From Winogradskyella sediminis (GTDB lineage: Bacteria; Bacteroidota; Bacteroidia; Flavobacteriales; Flavobacteriaceae): 64,000 bases of DNA. Both the position numbers and the translations under genes were made by a program. Below, piece after piece: positions 45,159-53,852 of the stretch. Under the pieces are notes generated by a model. That model had not been told where the DNA came from, ran no database searches, and saw nothing but the letters and a program-made list of their open reading frames with translations. Numbering within the stretch: position 1 is the first letter of the stretch; every line of letters starts with the position of its first letter. The DNA lies in contig NZ_QUNH01000003.1 of assembly GCF_003387355.1 (NCBI RefSeq), positions 228,241-292,240 on the forward strand, read 5' to 3'.

Positions 45159-47018
45159 ATGAAAAAAACTAAACCTACTTTAGTCTTTCTTACAGTTTTA
45201 TGCTTTTTTAACTTAACAAAAGCACAGCAACCGCAATCTGAATTTAGTATTCAAGACGAAACACGTGATCACTATGCTGCAAATGTCCCAAATCATGAGC
45301 ACTTTATCACCAGCGAAACTCTATTAGATTTTGATACAGAAGATCTAAATATGAATCAGCCAGCTGAATTTAATGGTGATGCTTATCATGAAAGTTATGA
45401 GGATAACTCAAGTTCAGACAACTTAGAACGAAGTACTTTTGACTCTAGTGTAACTTTTACTTATGATGGAAGTTGGGATGCAGAAGGAGATCCATTCTCA
45501 GTTGGAGTAAGTTCTTCAGATGTTATTGTTATTCAGTCTGGTAGTATAGACATTTTAACAGATATTACTTTAAGTCTTATAACAGTAGAGACTGGTGCTT
45601 CTATGACTATAGCAACAGGAGTTACAGTAACAGCGAATGTTGTTCTTAATTCAGGTGCTGGCGAATTTGCGAGTTTAATCTCTGATGGAAGTATTGTTGG
45701 CACTGTAACGTATAACCGCTCTACCGCACAAGCCGGCGTAAATGAATTAGTTTCACCACCACTTACAGGACAGATATTCTCTGTTTTTGCATTAGCGAAT
45801 TCTTTAAATTTAGCAGCCTCAGGTGATTTAAGAGCGTATGCAACATTTTTAACAGCTACTGATACTTATTATAATCTTGATGTGCAAGTTGCTGTAGATG
45901 GTAACCATGTGCTAGAAGCAGGTGCTGGTTATAGAGGAGCTACTACAGATGGTGCAAACTTAATCTATACAGGAGATGTAGAAACAGGAACGGTTAACTT
46001 AACGCTTAACGATTCTGGTTTTGCTTGGAATTTAATAGGTAACCCTTATCCATCTTATCTCGATTTTGAAAGTTTTTTTACCGATAATAAATTAGAATTG
46101 GACTCAGAAAATGCTGCTGTTTATACATATTCAGGAGATAGTAATAACCCTTGGATAGTTTGGAATCAGGCTACTGCAGATAATAAAGATATAGTAGAAT
46201 TGATTGCGCCAGGTCAGGCCTTTTTTGTAAAATCGAAAGTGGGTGGCGGATCTGTTGATTTTACAACTAATATGCGTTCGCATGGGAATGACAGTGAAAA
46301 TTTATCAAGAGATGCTGTATCATCACATTACGGCTACACAAAATTAAAGTTAAGCTCAACAACCGCAGAGTATAATACTGAATTTTACTTTAATAGTAAT
46401 GCTTCTGAAGGATTAGACCCTGGTTATGATGCTTCTGTTTTTGGTTCTACTCCTCCTGCATTTTCAATTTATTCTAGTTTAATTGAAGGAGATGCTAGTA
46501 TTGCCTTAGCAATTCAAGCTTTAAATAATATATCTATGGATGATGTCGTTGTGCCTCTAGGAGTATATGCTGGTCAGGGACAAGAGTTAACTTTTAGTGT
46601 CGCTGAAAGTGATATGTCTGAAACAACAAATGTGTATTTAGAGGATACTGTAAATAATACGGTTACACTTTTAAACACTGGTGATCATAGCTTTACTCCT
46701 TCGACAGATTTAAGTGGAACCGGACGTTTTTATTTAAGATTTGAAACAACAACTCTTAGTGACGTCGATGTAGATTTTGATTCTCTAAAAATATATGTAA
46801 ATAATTTAGCGAAGACCATTAATATAGATGGTCAATTACATAATGAGACGAATGCTAAATTATATGACGTCAATGGACGCCTTATTTTATCTCAAAAGTT
46901 GGATACATATAACGCTAATCAATCTATAGATATTAGCTCATTGACTTCTGGTGTATATATTGTAGAATTAGATAATAATACTACTCAAAGACATATTGAG
47001 AAATTAATCATAAAATAA
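45159..47018 (+). CDS. Secreted protein with T9SS type A sorting domain
   Basis: This 619-residue protein has a clear signal peptide MKKTKPTLVFLTVLCFFNL ending near KAQQ. The frame extends 18 codons upstream to a TTG, but the ATG at 45159 is the natural start. The middle is beta-rich with no recognised enzyme motif. It includes FAWNLIGNPYPSYLDF and APGQAFFVKSK, stretches frequent in Bacteroidota surface proteins. The last about 80 residues (SLKIYVNNLAKTINI, KLYDVNGRLILSQ, SGVYIVELD, KLIIK) form a T9SS sorting domain. It is probably secreted or anchored outside; its role is unknown. A terminator follows. Confidence 0.82.
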   Translation: MKKTKPTLVFLTVLCFFNLTKAQQPQSEFSIQDETRDHYAANVPNHEHFITSETLLDFDTEDLNMNQPAEFNGDAYHESYEDNSSSDNLERSTFDSSVTFTYDGSWDAEGDPFSVGVSSSDVIVIQSGSIDILTDITLSLITVETGASMTIATGVTVTANVVLNSGAGEFASLISDGSIVGTVTYNRSTAQAGVNELVSPPLTGQIFSVFALANSLNLAASGDLRAYATFLTATDTYYNLDVQVAVDGNHVLEAGAGYRGATTDGANLIYTGDVETGTVNLTLNDSGFAWNLIGNPYPSYLDFESFFTDNKLELDSENAAVYTYSGDSNNPWIVWNQATADNKDIVELIAPGQAFFVKSKVGGGSVDFTTNMRSHGNDSENLSRDAVSSHYGYTKLKLSSTTAEYNTEFYFNSNASEGLDPGYDASVFGSTPPAFSIYSSLIEGDASIALAIQALNNISMDDVVVPLGVYAGQGQELTFSVAESDMSETTNVYLEDTVNNTVTLLNTGDHSFTPSTDLSGTGRFYLRFETTTLSDVDVDFDSLKIYVNNLAKTINIDGQLHNETNAKLYDVNGRLILSQKLDTYNANQSIDISSLTSGVYIVELDNNTTQRHIEKLIIK

Positions 47019-47052
47019 AATTTGCCTTTGGTAAAACTATACTTTTTATAAG

Positions 47053-47088
47053 AAACAGCCATAATTGAAAAATTATGGCTGTTTTGTT
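47053..47088 (+). terminator. Terminator after the T9SS cargo gene
   Basis: AAACAGCCATAATT (47053-47066) pairs perfectly with AATTATGGCTGTTT (47071-47084) around a GAAA loop, followed by TTTGTTTA. Confidence 0.85.
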
Positions 47089-47209
47089 TATAAGGTTAAT
47101 TAAAATGATATATTTTGTTGCCGACTAATACAACTAGTATAATAAGAGTTTCAAATTAAAATATGAGCATTGCTTTTGGAATCTTCGAGAAATTAGCGTT
47201 CTTGCTACT

Positions 47210-47995
47210 ATGTTTAATAAACGTTACTATTATCTCATTAAAATTCAATATTTAGGCTATCGTTTTCACGGTTGGCAAAAACAACCAGATGTTAAAACGG
47301 TACATCTAATGATAGATCGTACCTTGAAATATATTTTTCAAGATACCCGATTTAAAACCTTAGGAGCAGGCAGAACTGATGCTATGGTCTCTGCTAATGA
47401 AGCAGCTTTAGAATTATTTGTTTATAATGAACCGCTTCAAGATCTTGATGCTTTTTTAGAACTATTCAACCATAATTTACCTCAAGATATACGGGCGTTA
47501 TCTATTAAAGAAGTAAATAAAGAATTTAATATTATTCAAGATTCTAAGTTAAAAGAGTATCACTATGTATTCTCTGAAGGTCAAAAAAATCATCCATTTT
47601 GTGCTCCTATATTAACTACGATATTAGAGCCGCTTAATGTTGACTTAATGAAACAAGGCGCCAAACTATTTGAGGGTCATCATAATTTTAAAACCTATTG
47701 CTATCGTGCTACTGACAAAGGACAATACATAAGAACTATTGAGTCTTCAGAAATTGTAGATAACGATATTTATACGGCCAATTTTTTTCCTGAAAAATCG
47801 TATGTCTTAAAAGTAGTAGGAAAGGGATTTATGCGTAATCAAATTCGGCTAATGGTAGGATGTTTGATTAAACTGGGTAGAGGTGACATTACATTAGAAT
47901 ATATCCAAGACACTCTAAAAATGGATAGTACTGAAGTTATGGATTATATAGCACCAGCTTCAGGTTTAATTCTTCATTCGGTAGATTTTGAATAA
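47210..47995 (+). CDS. TruA-like tRNA pseudouridine synthase, divergent
   Basis: This 261-residue protein has the TruA fold: YYYLIKIQYLGYRFHGWQKQP at the start, KTLGAGRTDAMVSA with the catalytic Asp, and GKGFMRNQIRLMVGCLI near the end. In standard TruA the catalytic motif is GRTDAGVHA. Here the Gly-Val-His part is Met-Val-Ser, so the protein may be a paralogue with another target, not the main TruA for positions 38-40. I leave the symbol empty for that reason. A terminator follows directly after the stop. Confidence 0.8.
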   Translation: MFNKRYYYLIKIQYLGYRFHGWQKQPDVKTVHLMIDRTLKYIFQDTRFKTLGAGRTDAMVSANEAALELFVYNEPLQDLDAFLELFNHNLPQDIRALSIKEVNKEFNIIQDSKLKEYHYVFSEGQKNHPFCAPILTTILEPLNVDLMKQGAKLFEGHHNFKTYCYRATDKGQYIRTIESSEIVDNDIYTANFFPEKSYVLKVVGKGFMRNQIRLMVGCLIKLGRGDITLEYIQDTLKMDSTEVMDYIAPASGLILHSVDFE

Positions 47996-47996
47996 A

Positions 47997-48028
47997 AAAA
48001 GTACAAATTAGATTTAACTTGTACTTTT
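47997..48028 (+). terminator. Terminator after the TruA-like gene
   Basis: AAAAGTACAA pairs with TTGTACTTTT around a 12-base loop, beginning just past the stop at 47995. The A and T runs on both sides allow it to serve the convergent gene at 48058 as well. Confidence 0.75.
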
Positions 48029-48057
48029 ATTATGACTATAAGATGAATTCAGTATTT

Positions 48058-48483
48058 TTAATTAATCCAACCTTTAGAGATTGATTTCTTAGCGTACCAT
48101 ATTAAAAAGATACAGATCACAATAACTAATATTGGCATTATTAAAGTTGGTGCATCCATTTCTACAGTTATAAATAGATAAATATGCTGCACTATTGCTC
48201 CCAATGCTGAAATAATAAATAGGGGATAAGCCCATTTTTTTCTAATTAATAAGGTAATGCACCCAAGTGCACCACAAAATACAGCTAATGCAAAAGCTGC
48301 TGTATACCAAGCCGGATATTCAACTAAAAATTCGGCTTGTTGTTCTTTTGGTAATTGTGCAATAATCTCATCAGTCATAAAGGCTCTACCGATGTATGCC
48401 ATGACGCCAGCGCCATTCCATAATAATGCCAATACGCTGATTATCCAAAAGGAAATTGGCGGTTTTCTTTTAATGTTTGTCAT
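48058..48483 (-). CDS. Small four-helix membrane protein, conserved hypothetical
   Basis: This 141-residue protein has four hydrophobic helices (about residues 12-30, 58-80, 86-106, 111-130) and charged ends. FWIISVLALLWNGAGVMAYIG is the first. Similar flavobacterial proteins are often labelled sugar transporter, but nothing in this sequence supports that. It stands alone between convergent and same-strand neighbours. Confidence 0.65.
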   Translation of the reverse strand: MTNIKRKPPISFWIISVLALLWNGAGVMAYIGRAFMTDEIIAQLPKEQQAEFLVEYPAWYTAAFALAVFCGALGCITLLIRKKWAYPLFIISALGAIVQHIYLFITVEMDAPTLIMPILVIVICIFLIWYAKKSISKGWIN

Positions 48484-48608
48484 AAATTAGTTGATTTAGT
48501 TAAAAATAGATACTAATAAGTACCATACGAATCAACAATGTATGAAAAAAATTAAGAATTAAGTATTTACCTAAAAAAATAGATATAAAATATAAGACAA
48601 ATTATATC

Positions 48609-48830
48609 TTATTCGGCAACGTGAAGTTTTGGTTCTTTATCTACAAATTTTCCGTTAACAGATTCTCCTAAAATGATAACTTCTTTAGAACGCTCGTACA
48701 TTTTTATAGCACGATGCATCTGTAATTTGGTCCCACTGTATAATTTTACACCTGATTTTGAGCCTTTGTTTCTAATCTCAATATAGAAACCATCCTTTAG
48801 TGCTGTTGGTCTTGTTGCTGGTCTACCCAT
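48609..48830 (-). CDS. Small conserved protein (73 aa), unknown function
   Basis: The 73-residue protein MGRPATRPTALKDGFYIEIR... is basic and soluble. It has a GRPATRP start resembling an AT-hook-like or DNA-contact motif, and the middle KSGVKLYSGTKLQMHRAIKMY suggests a small alpha/beta fold. It may bind nucleic acid, but that is only a guess from charge. The frame has no competing gene on the other strand. Confidence 0.6.
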   Translation of the reverse strand: MGRPATRPTALKDGFYIEIRNKGSKSGVKLYSGTKLQMHRAIKMYERSKEVIILGESVNGKFVDKEPKLHVAE

Positions 48831-49149
48831 AAATATATTGTCTGTTTTAAAAGTGGTGCATAATAGTAAATTTAAAGGGAACTCACAAGTTTATTGTAAA
48901 ACAATTATTAACCGAGTTATCTTTTATGTTAAATGAGTACACAACGTTTAGAATCTAAGTCTTAAATCATGGCTATTTACTCACCATAGTGTTAAAAGTA
49001 TTTATGGTTTTGTTTAGGTGAAGTTCTGACGTTTTTCGTTAATACACTATTATGGTTTAGCGTTAAAAATACGAGGAGAAGAGCAAATTTTATCTTTTTA
49101 TCAGTAAGATATTTGTAAACGTTTAATAAATAGAATAATTAATATATAA
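48831..49149. other. Intergenic stretch before mscS
   Basis: These 319 bases separate a minus-strand small gene from a plus-strand channel gene, so promoters for both are expected. A near-consensus -7 box (GATATTTG, about 49108-49115) precedes mscS. I saw no terminator, repeat or short gene. Confidence 0.45.
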
Positions 49150-50058
49150 ATGAAAGAGCAATTTAATACAGCATTAGGTAATTTAGTAGATAAACTGATT
49201 GGTTGGTTTAACGCTATTATTGAGAATATTCCTAATTTTATTTTGGCAATCTTAGTGATGATAGCGTCTTATTTTGCCGCGAAGTACGTTGGTAGATTAG
49301 TAAAAAGGTTAGTTTCTCGCCGAATTCATCAAGACTCCATTAAAAATGCTATATCTAGAGTTGTAGCTGTTGTCGTAGTCGCTTTAGGGTTGTTTATTGC
49401 TTTAGGAGTTTTAAATTTAGGTAAGGCTCTAACTTCATTATTAGCTGGTGCAGGAGTCGTCGGTTTGGCTATTGGTTTAGCGTTACAAGGTACTTTGGCT
49501 AATACTTTTGCCGGACTTATTTTGTCATTTAGGAAGAAAATACAGATAGGTAATTGGGTGGAAACTACGGGATATTCTGGTGAAGTAATGGATATTAATC
49601 TTAAAGATTTTACGCTAAAAGAAGCGGATAACAATATTGTAATTATACCGAATAAAACCATATTAGAAAATCCAATTAAAAATTACTCATTAACAACTAA
49701 GATGAGAATTTTTTTAGAGTGTGGAGTGGGTTATGAATCCGATTTAGAAAAGGTACAGCAATTAACTAAAGAAGTTATTGCTACAACGTTTGACCAAGTT
49801 AAATCTGTGGATGATGTAGAATTTTATTTTACCGAGTTTGGAGATAGTTCCATTAACTATTTATGCCGTTTTTGGATAGACGCCGAAAGTATGCTCGAAA
49901 AGATGAAAGCAAAAACCACTGCTATTATTGAAATTAAAAAAGCCTATGATAAAGAGGGTATTAATATTCCATTTCCAATTAGAACATTGCAGTTCGATAA
50001 TTCGTTAGATATTAAAGGTAATTCTAAAGCACAATCCACAACTCAAAACGAAAAGTAG
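49150..50058 (+). CDS. Small-conductance mechanosensitive channel (MscS family)
   Basis: This 302-residue protein has three N-terminal transmembrane helices. The pore helix TM3 is rich in Gly/Ala (GAGVVGLAIGLALQGTLANT) and is followed by the conserved FAGLIL and beta-domain IGNWVETTGYSGEVMDI. VIIPNKTILENPIKNYS is the MscS beta signature. It is the short MscS-like form, releasing solutes at hypo-osmotic shock. A second, longer MscS-type protein lies at 52190-53428. Confidence 0.92.
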   Translation: MKEQFNTALGNLVDKLIGWFNAIIENIPNFILAILVMIASYFAAKYVGRLVKRLVSRRIHQDSIKNAISRVVAVVVVALGLFIALGVLNLGKALTSLLAGAGVVGLAIGLALQGTLANTFAGLILSFRKKIQIGNWVETTGYSGEVMDINLKDFTLKEADNNIVIIPNKTILENPIKNYSLTTKMRIFLECGVGYESDLEKVQQLTKEVIATTFDQVKSVDDVEFYFTEFGDSSINYLCRFWIDAESMLEKMKAKTTAIIEIKKAYDKEGINIPFPIRTLQFDNSLDIKGNSKAQSTTQNEK

Positions 50059-50170
50059 TTGCATTAAACAAATTGTATCAATTGAGTTAAATTTCATGGG
50101 ATACGAGCCAATTTAATCGCAATGTCCTAACGATATTTGTAGTATACATAAACCATTAAAATCAATTACA

Positions 50171-50335
50171 ATGAAGAAGTTTAGTTATTTATTTATAGCC
50201 TTATTTAGTTTAAGTTTAATGACCACTAGTTGTAGAGAACAAAAATCTACAGGTGATAAAATTGAGGATGCTGTTGATGATACAGGAGATGCAATTGAAG
50301 ATGCAGCAGATGACGTTGAAGATGCTGTAGACTAA
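50171..50335 (+). CDS. Small acidic lipoprotein (54 aa)
   Basis: The frame MKKFSYLFIALFSLSLMTTS-C ends at TAA (50333-50335). The lipobox MTTSC places the lipidated Cys at residue 21. The mature part has only 34 residues and a repeating IEDAVDDTGDAIEDAADDVE pattern, strongly acidic and probably a helix with one charged face. It has its own terminator 29 bp downstream. Similar tiny acidic lipoproteins occur in flavobacteria; function unknown. Confidence 0.75.
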   Translation: MKKFSYLFIALFSLSLMTTSCREQKSTGDKIEDAVDDTGDAIEDAADDVEDAVD

Positions 50336-50363
50336 TTTTTGAACACATTCTAAATATATATGT

Positions 50364-50390
50364 AAAAAGCCATCATTTCGATGGCTTTTT
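50364..50390 (+). terminator. Terminator after the small lipoprotein gene
   Basis: AAAAAGCCATC pairs with GATGGCTTTTT around the loop ATTTC, giving a perfect 11-bp stem with U-rich end. Confidence 0.88.
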
Positions 50391-50442
50391 ATATATTTAT
50401 AAAGTAAACAAATCTCTATTGTAACTCCCTTTTTATTTAAGC

Positions 50443-51120
50443 ATGACACATTCAATTCCAAAAGAAACTTTTACATTTTTTAAAAAATTAGAAAAAAATA
50501 ATAATCGCGACTGGTTTAATGAACACAAACCAGAGTTTAAAGCTATAGAGTCTAAACTTAAAGCATCTTTTAATCATTTAGGTGAATTAATGAATACGCA
50601 CGATCAGATTGAAAAGATCAAAATCTTCAGAATTTACAGAGATGTAAGATTTTCTAAGAATAAATTACCTTATAAAACCCATTTCGGAGGGTCTTTTACA
50701 AGAAAAAAACCAGAATTAAGAGGTGGGTACTATGTACACATTCAGCCTAATAACGAGTCATTTATTGCCGCTGGGTTTTGGGATCCTAGTAAAGAGGATT
50801 TATTGCGTATTAGAAAAGAATTTGAAATGGACGATACTGAAATACGTGCAATTTTAAACGATAAAACTTTTAAATCAACTTGGGGAGACTTTACAGGAGA
50901 AGCGTTAAAAACAGCGCCTAAAGGATTTGATAAAACACATGCTGCCATAGATTTAATTCGACGCAAACAGTTTATTGTGATTAGAAAGTTTACTGATAAA
51001 GATGTTTTAGCAGAAGAGTTTCTAGCTAACGTGAATACCGCTTTTAAAAACGTAAGACCGTTTTTCGATTATATGAGCGATGTGCTCACCACCAATCTTA
51101 ACGGAGAATCGTTATTGTAA
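50443..51120 (+). CDS. DUF2461 / TIGR02453 family protein
   Basis: This 225-residue soluble protein has the family hallmarks: TFTFFKKLEKNNNRDWFNEHK at the start, FRIYRDVRFSKNKLPYKTHF in the middle and GGYYVHIQPNNESFIAAGFW. The function of this family is not established. Its stop at 51120 is 1 bp from the end of the opposite-strand gene. Confidence 0.88.
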   Translation: MTHSIPKETFTFFKKLEKNNNRDWFNEHKPEFKAIESKLKASFNHLGELMNTHDQIEKIKIFRIYRDVRFSKNKLPYKTHFGGSFTRKKPELRGGYYVHIQPNNESFIAAGFWDPSKEDLLRIRKEFEMDDTEIRAILNDKTFKSTWGDFTGEALKTAPKGFDKTHAAIDLIRRKQFIVIRKFTDKDVLAEEFLANVNTAFKNVRPFFDYMSDVLTTNLNGESLL

Positions 51121-51121
51121 A

Positions 51122-51538
51122 CTAAAAGTGACGTACAGAATCTGTCTGCTCAAATAATTGAATGCTATGAATAAGGCGTTCCTTTACAATCGCCATCATC
51201 CGTTTATTTAATGCAGAAGAGTTTTTAATATACAACTCATATTCGTCAACTGTAAATTGCCCAATAACCATACCCTTCAAAGAATTTCTGAATTTAATAT
51301 CCTTTTGTATGGCGTTAGAAATGTATTTTAATTGACCTTCTAAAGTTAGTGTGTAAAACACATTTTTATGCTTTTTAATGTAGTTTTTAAATACAGCAAT
51401 AAATAAATCGTGTTGTAACTTAATTATTGGTCGTAAGGTTTTGTTCTGAAAAGCTTCATCAGCACCTGTCGTTTGGTGAACTTTTGCTGATAAAATTTGA
51501 GGTCTAATAGAGAGTAGGTTATCCAATCGTGTTGACAT
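51122..51538 (-). CDS. Conserved hypothetical protein (138 aa)
   Basis: This 138-residue protein is predicted to be mainly helical: IIKLQHDLFIAVFKNYIKKHKNVFY and MMAIVKERLIHSIQLFEQ. No signal peptide or known motif was found. Homologues in flavobacteria are sometimes labelled glyoxalase, which the sequence does not support. It converges tail to tail on the DUF2461 gene. Confidence 0.6.
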   Translation of the reverse strand: MSTRLDNLLSIRPQILSAKVHQTTGADEAFQNKTLRPIIKLQHDLFIAVFKNYIKKHKNVFYTLTLEGQLKYISNAIQKDIKFRNSLKGMVIGQFTVDEYELYIKNSSALNKRMMAIVKERLIHSIQLFEQTDSVRHF

Positions 51539-51800
51539 ATATCATGATTTAAGGATTAATTCGTTATTAAAATTACGGAAATAGGTGGCGTTTCAAATGT
51601 CATAGTCATTATGTTGTTAACGGTCTTATTAACATTTCGTATGTCAATATTTAAAAATCGAATGCCATAGCAACGTAATTAAGCGAAGTATACTTTACTT
51701 TTGAACTCATAATATTCACGACAATTAATAAGTAGTTATGTTGCGTATGTCTTAAGGACAAATTAACTAAAAACTGCTTTTGATTATAAAAATTAGATAT

Positions 51801-52184
51801 ATGAGATTTCACACAAGAAAATGGGTTAAACCCGAAGATTTAAATCCTAATGGTTCTTTATTTGGAGGACAACTTTTAGCATGGATAGATGAAGAAGCTG
51901 CATTATACACTATAATTCAGTTCGAAAATTCTAAAATCGTAACTAAGTTTATTTCTGAAATAAATTTTATGAGTTCTGCTGTTCAAGGTGATATTGTAGA
52001 GCTAGGAATTGATGTCATTAAATTTGGAAAAACTTCGCTCACCTTAAAATGTGAAGCCAGAAATAAAATGACTAGAGAGACTATTTTAACTGTAGACAAT
52101 ATTGTAATGGTTAATTTAGGGCCAGATGGAAAACCTGCACCGCACGGAAAAACCCAAATTGAGTTTGTTAAAGATAGATTGTAA
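51801..52184 (+). CDS. Acyl-CoA thioesterase, hotdog fold
   Basis: This 127-residue protein begins MRFHTRKWVKPEDLNPNG at the ATG 51801, not at the TTG seven codons earlier. NPNGSLFGGQLLAWIDEEAAL is the hotdog central helix with the conserved Asp/Glu of the YciA/BACH-like group. KFISEINFMSSAVQGDIVELG follows. It should hydrolyse acyl-CoA esters; chain preference is unknown. No partner gene is next to it. Confidence 0.85.
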   Translation: MRFHTRKWVKPEDLNPNGSLFGGQLLAWIDEEAALYTIIQFENSKIVTKFISEINFMSSAVQGDIVELGIDVIKFGKTSLTLKCEARNKMTRETILTVDNIVMVNLGPDGKPAPHGKTQIEFVKDRL

Positions 52185-52189
52185 GCAGA

Positions 52190-53428
52190 CTACACGTTGT
52201 TGCTTAAAGCCAACTCATAGATTTCTAAATCAAAATATTTGACAGAAGCGAGTATATGGTCAAAGATGTCCCCTAATATGTATTCGTAATTCTGCCAACG
52301 TTGATCACTACTAAATGCATAAATTTCCATAGGGATTCCTTGCGGAGTTGGTTCTAATTGGCGTACCATTAAGGTCATGTCTTTATTAATAGCAGAATGG
52401 TTTTCAATATACGTTTGAAGGTATTTTCTAAATACACCAAAATTGGTAAGGTTTCTACCATTAATTAAAACGGACTTATCAATGTTCTTTTGACTATTGT
52501 AAGTATTGATTTCCGTACTACGTGTTTTAATATATTCTGAAATTAATTGAATTTTTCCGAAGCGTTCAATATCCTCATTATTAAGAAATTTAATGGTAGA
52601 GGTCTTAACAATAACCGAACGTTTAATGCGGCGTCCACCAGAATCCATCATGCCTCTCCAGTTCTTAAATGAATCTGAAATTAGAGCGTATGTAGGAATT
52701 GTAGTAATCGTCTTATCCCAATTCTGTACTTTTACGGTTGCCAAATTTATTTCAGTAACATCACCATCTGCACCATATTTTTCAAAAGTTATCCAGTCTC
52801 CAATTCGTACCATATCATTTATAGATACTTGAATACTAGCAACAAATCCTAAGATTGTATCTTTAAAAATCAAAATAATAACTGCGGAAGCCGCCCCTAA
52901 TGTGGTGGCAAACTTTATAAAGGAAACTCCTGTTATAATCGCCAAAATTGAAAATATCCCCAAGAGCCAAGCAAAAATCATAAAGACTTGTACATAGCTA
53001 TCAATAGGCTTGTCTTTATAATTAGGTAAAGTTTTAAGGTAATCTTTAATAGAGCTTAAAAAACTTCTAATAATTTGAAGGGTGAGTACAATGGTGATAA
53101 TGACCAAAGTTTTTTCGATAATAATATTGGCAGTTTCAAAATCCGAAAATACTTCTGGTACAAACTCAATGAGTATTAATAACGGAATAATGTGTGCAAT
53201 ATTTCTCGGTAATTTGTTAGTGATTAAAATGTTGTCAAAATCTGTTTTGGTGCGCTTTGCGACACTCGATGAAAAACGCCATAAAAGTCTTTTAGTAACA
53301 TAATCAACAATAAAAGCAATTAAAACTAAGGCTAAAAGAAGCCCAAACATATTGAGGTATATGGCAGTATCTTCAGAAATACCTTGTTCTACTAAAAAAT
53401 CGAATAACGTATGTTTAATGTTTAGCAC
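52190..53428 (-). CDS. Mechanosensitive ion channel family protein (YbdG-like)
   Basis: This 412-residue protein has five hydrophobic segments and an MscS core. FATTLGAASAVIILIFKDTILGF is the pore helix, followed by VRIGDWITFEKYGADGDV and IPTYALISDSFKNW. An extended C-terminal domain with a basic loop follows (SGGRRIKRSVIVKTSTIKFL). It resembles YbdG/MscM rather than the short MscS at 49150. The start overlaps the end of the DUF3817 gene by 14 bp, so they are one operon. Confidence 0.9.
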   Translation of the reverse strand: MLNIKHTLFDFLVEQGISEDTAIYLNMFGLLLALVLIAFIVDYVTKRLLWRFSSSVAKRTKTDFDNILITNKLPRNIAHIIPLLILIEFVPEVFSDFETANIIIEKTLVIITIVLTLQIIRSFLSSIKDYLKTLPNYKDKPIDSYVQVFMIFAWLLGIFSILAIITGVSFIKFATTLGAASAVIILIFKDTILGFVASIQVSINDMVRIGDWITFEKYGADGDVTEINLATVKVQNWDKTITTIPTYALISDSFKNWRGMMDSGGRRIKRSVIVKTSTIKFLNNEDIERFGKIQLISEYIKTRSTEINTYNSQKNIDKSVLINGRNLTNFGVFRKYLQTYIENHSAINKDMTLMVRQLEPTPQGIPMEIYAFSSDQRWQNYEYILGDIFDHILASVKYFDLEIYELALSNNV

Positions 53429-53717
53429 GGCCAGATTTTGTTAAGTATTTTTTATCCACGTAAAAGGTTCCAAAAGGAATTATAGAGGCTAATAAAACAA
53501 TCCAGAATGTTCGCGTTGGCCATTTCATATCAGAGCTTATCAATACAGCAATCACCACGTATGCCATGAATAAAATTCCATGTGGCATACCTAATAATCC
53601 TACATATTGAGGGTCTTTGTACATGTATTTTATTGGTGTGGCTATAAAAAGTAATAAGATGTAAGAAACACCTTCTAACAACGCTACAACTCTAAAGACT
53701 GGTAATAATTTTAGCAT
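53415..53717 (-). CDS. DUF3817 family small membrane protein
   Basis: This 100-residue protein has three hydrophobic helices. The family motif is FRVVALLEGVSYILLLFIATPIKY, with LLGMPHGILFMAYVVIAVLI holding the conserved His. It overlaps the mechanosensitive-channel gene by 14 bp and probably drives its translation. The biochemical role of DUF3817 is unknown. Confidence 0.85.
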   Translation of the reverse strand: MLKLLPVFRVVALLEGVSYILLLFIATPIKYMYKDPQYVGLLGMPHGILFMAYVVIAVLISSDMKWPTRTFWIVLLASIIPFGTFYVDKKYLTKSGRAKH

Positions 53718-53852
53718 AACATTAAATTTCCTGTAAAAATACTTTAGAATTAATGAATAAGAGAAGATTTTAACAGCTTTTAAGAAATTGAGATAAACTT
53801 AAATTCTATTAATTATATTTAACGGCATATTCAATCGATTATATTATATTTT

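Noticed and set aside
47163..47255. A 30-codon hydrophobic frame (starts MSIAFGIFEKLAFLLLC) overlapping the TruA-like start
   Set aside because: Too short, no terminator or ribosome signal of its own, and it runs into the TruA-like gene in another frame. A leader-peptide role cannot be excluded but has no support.
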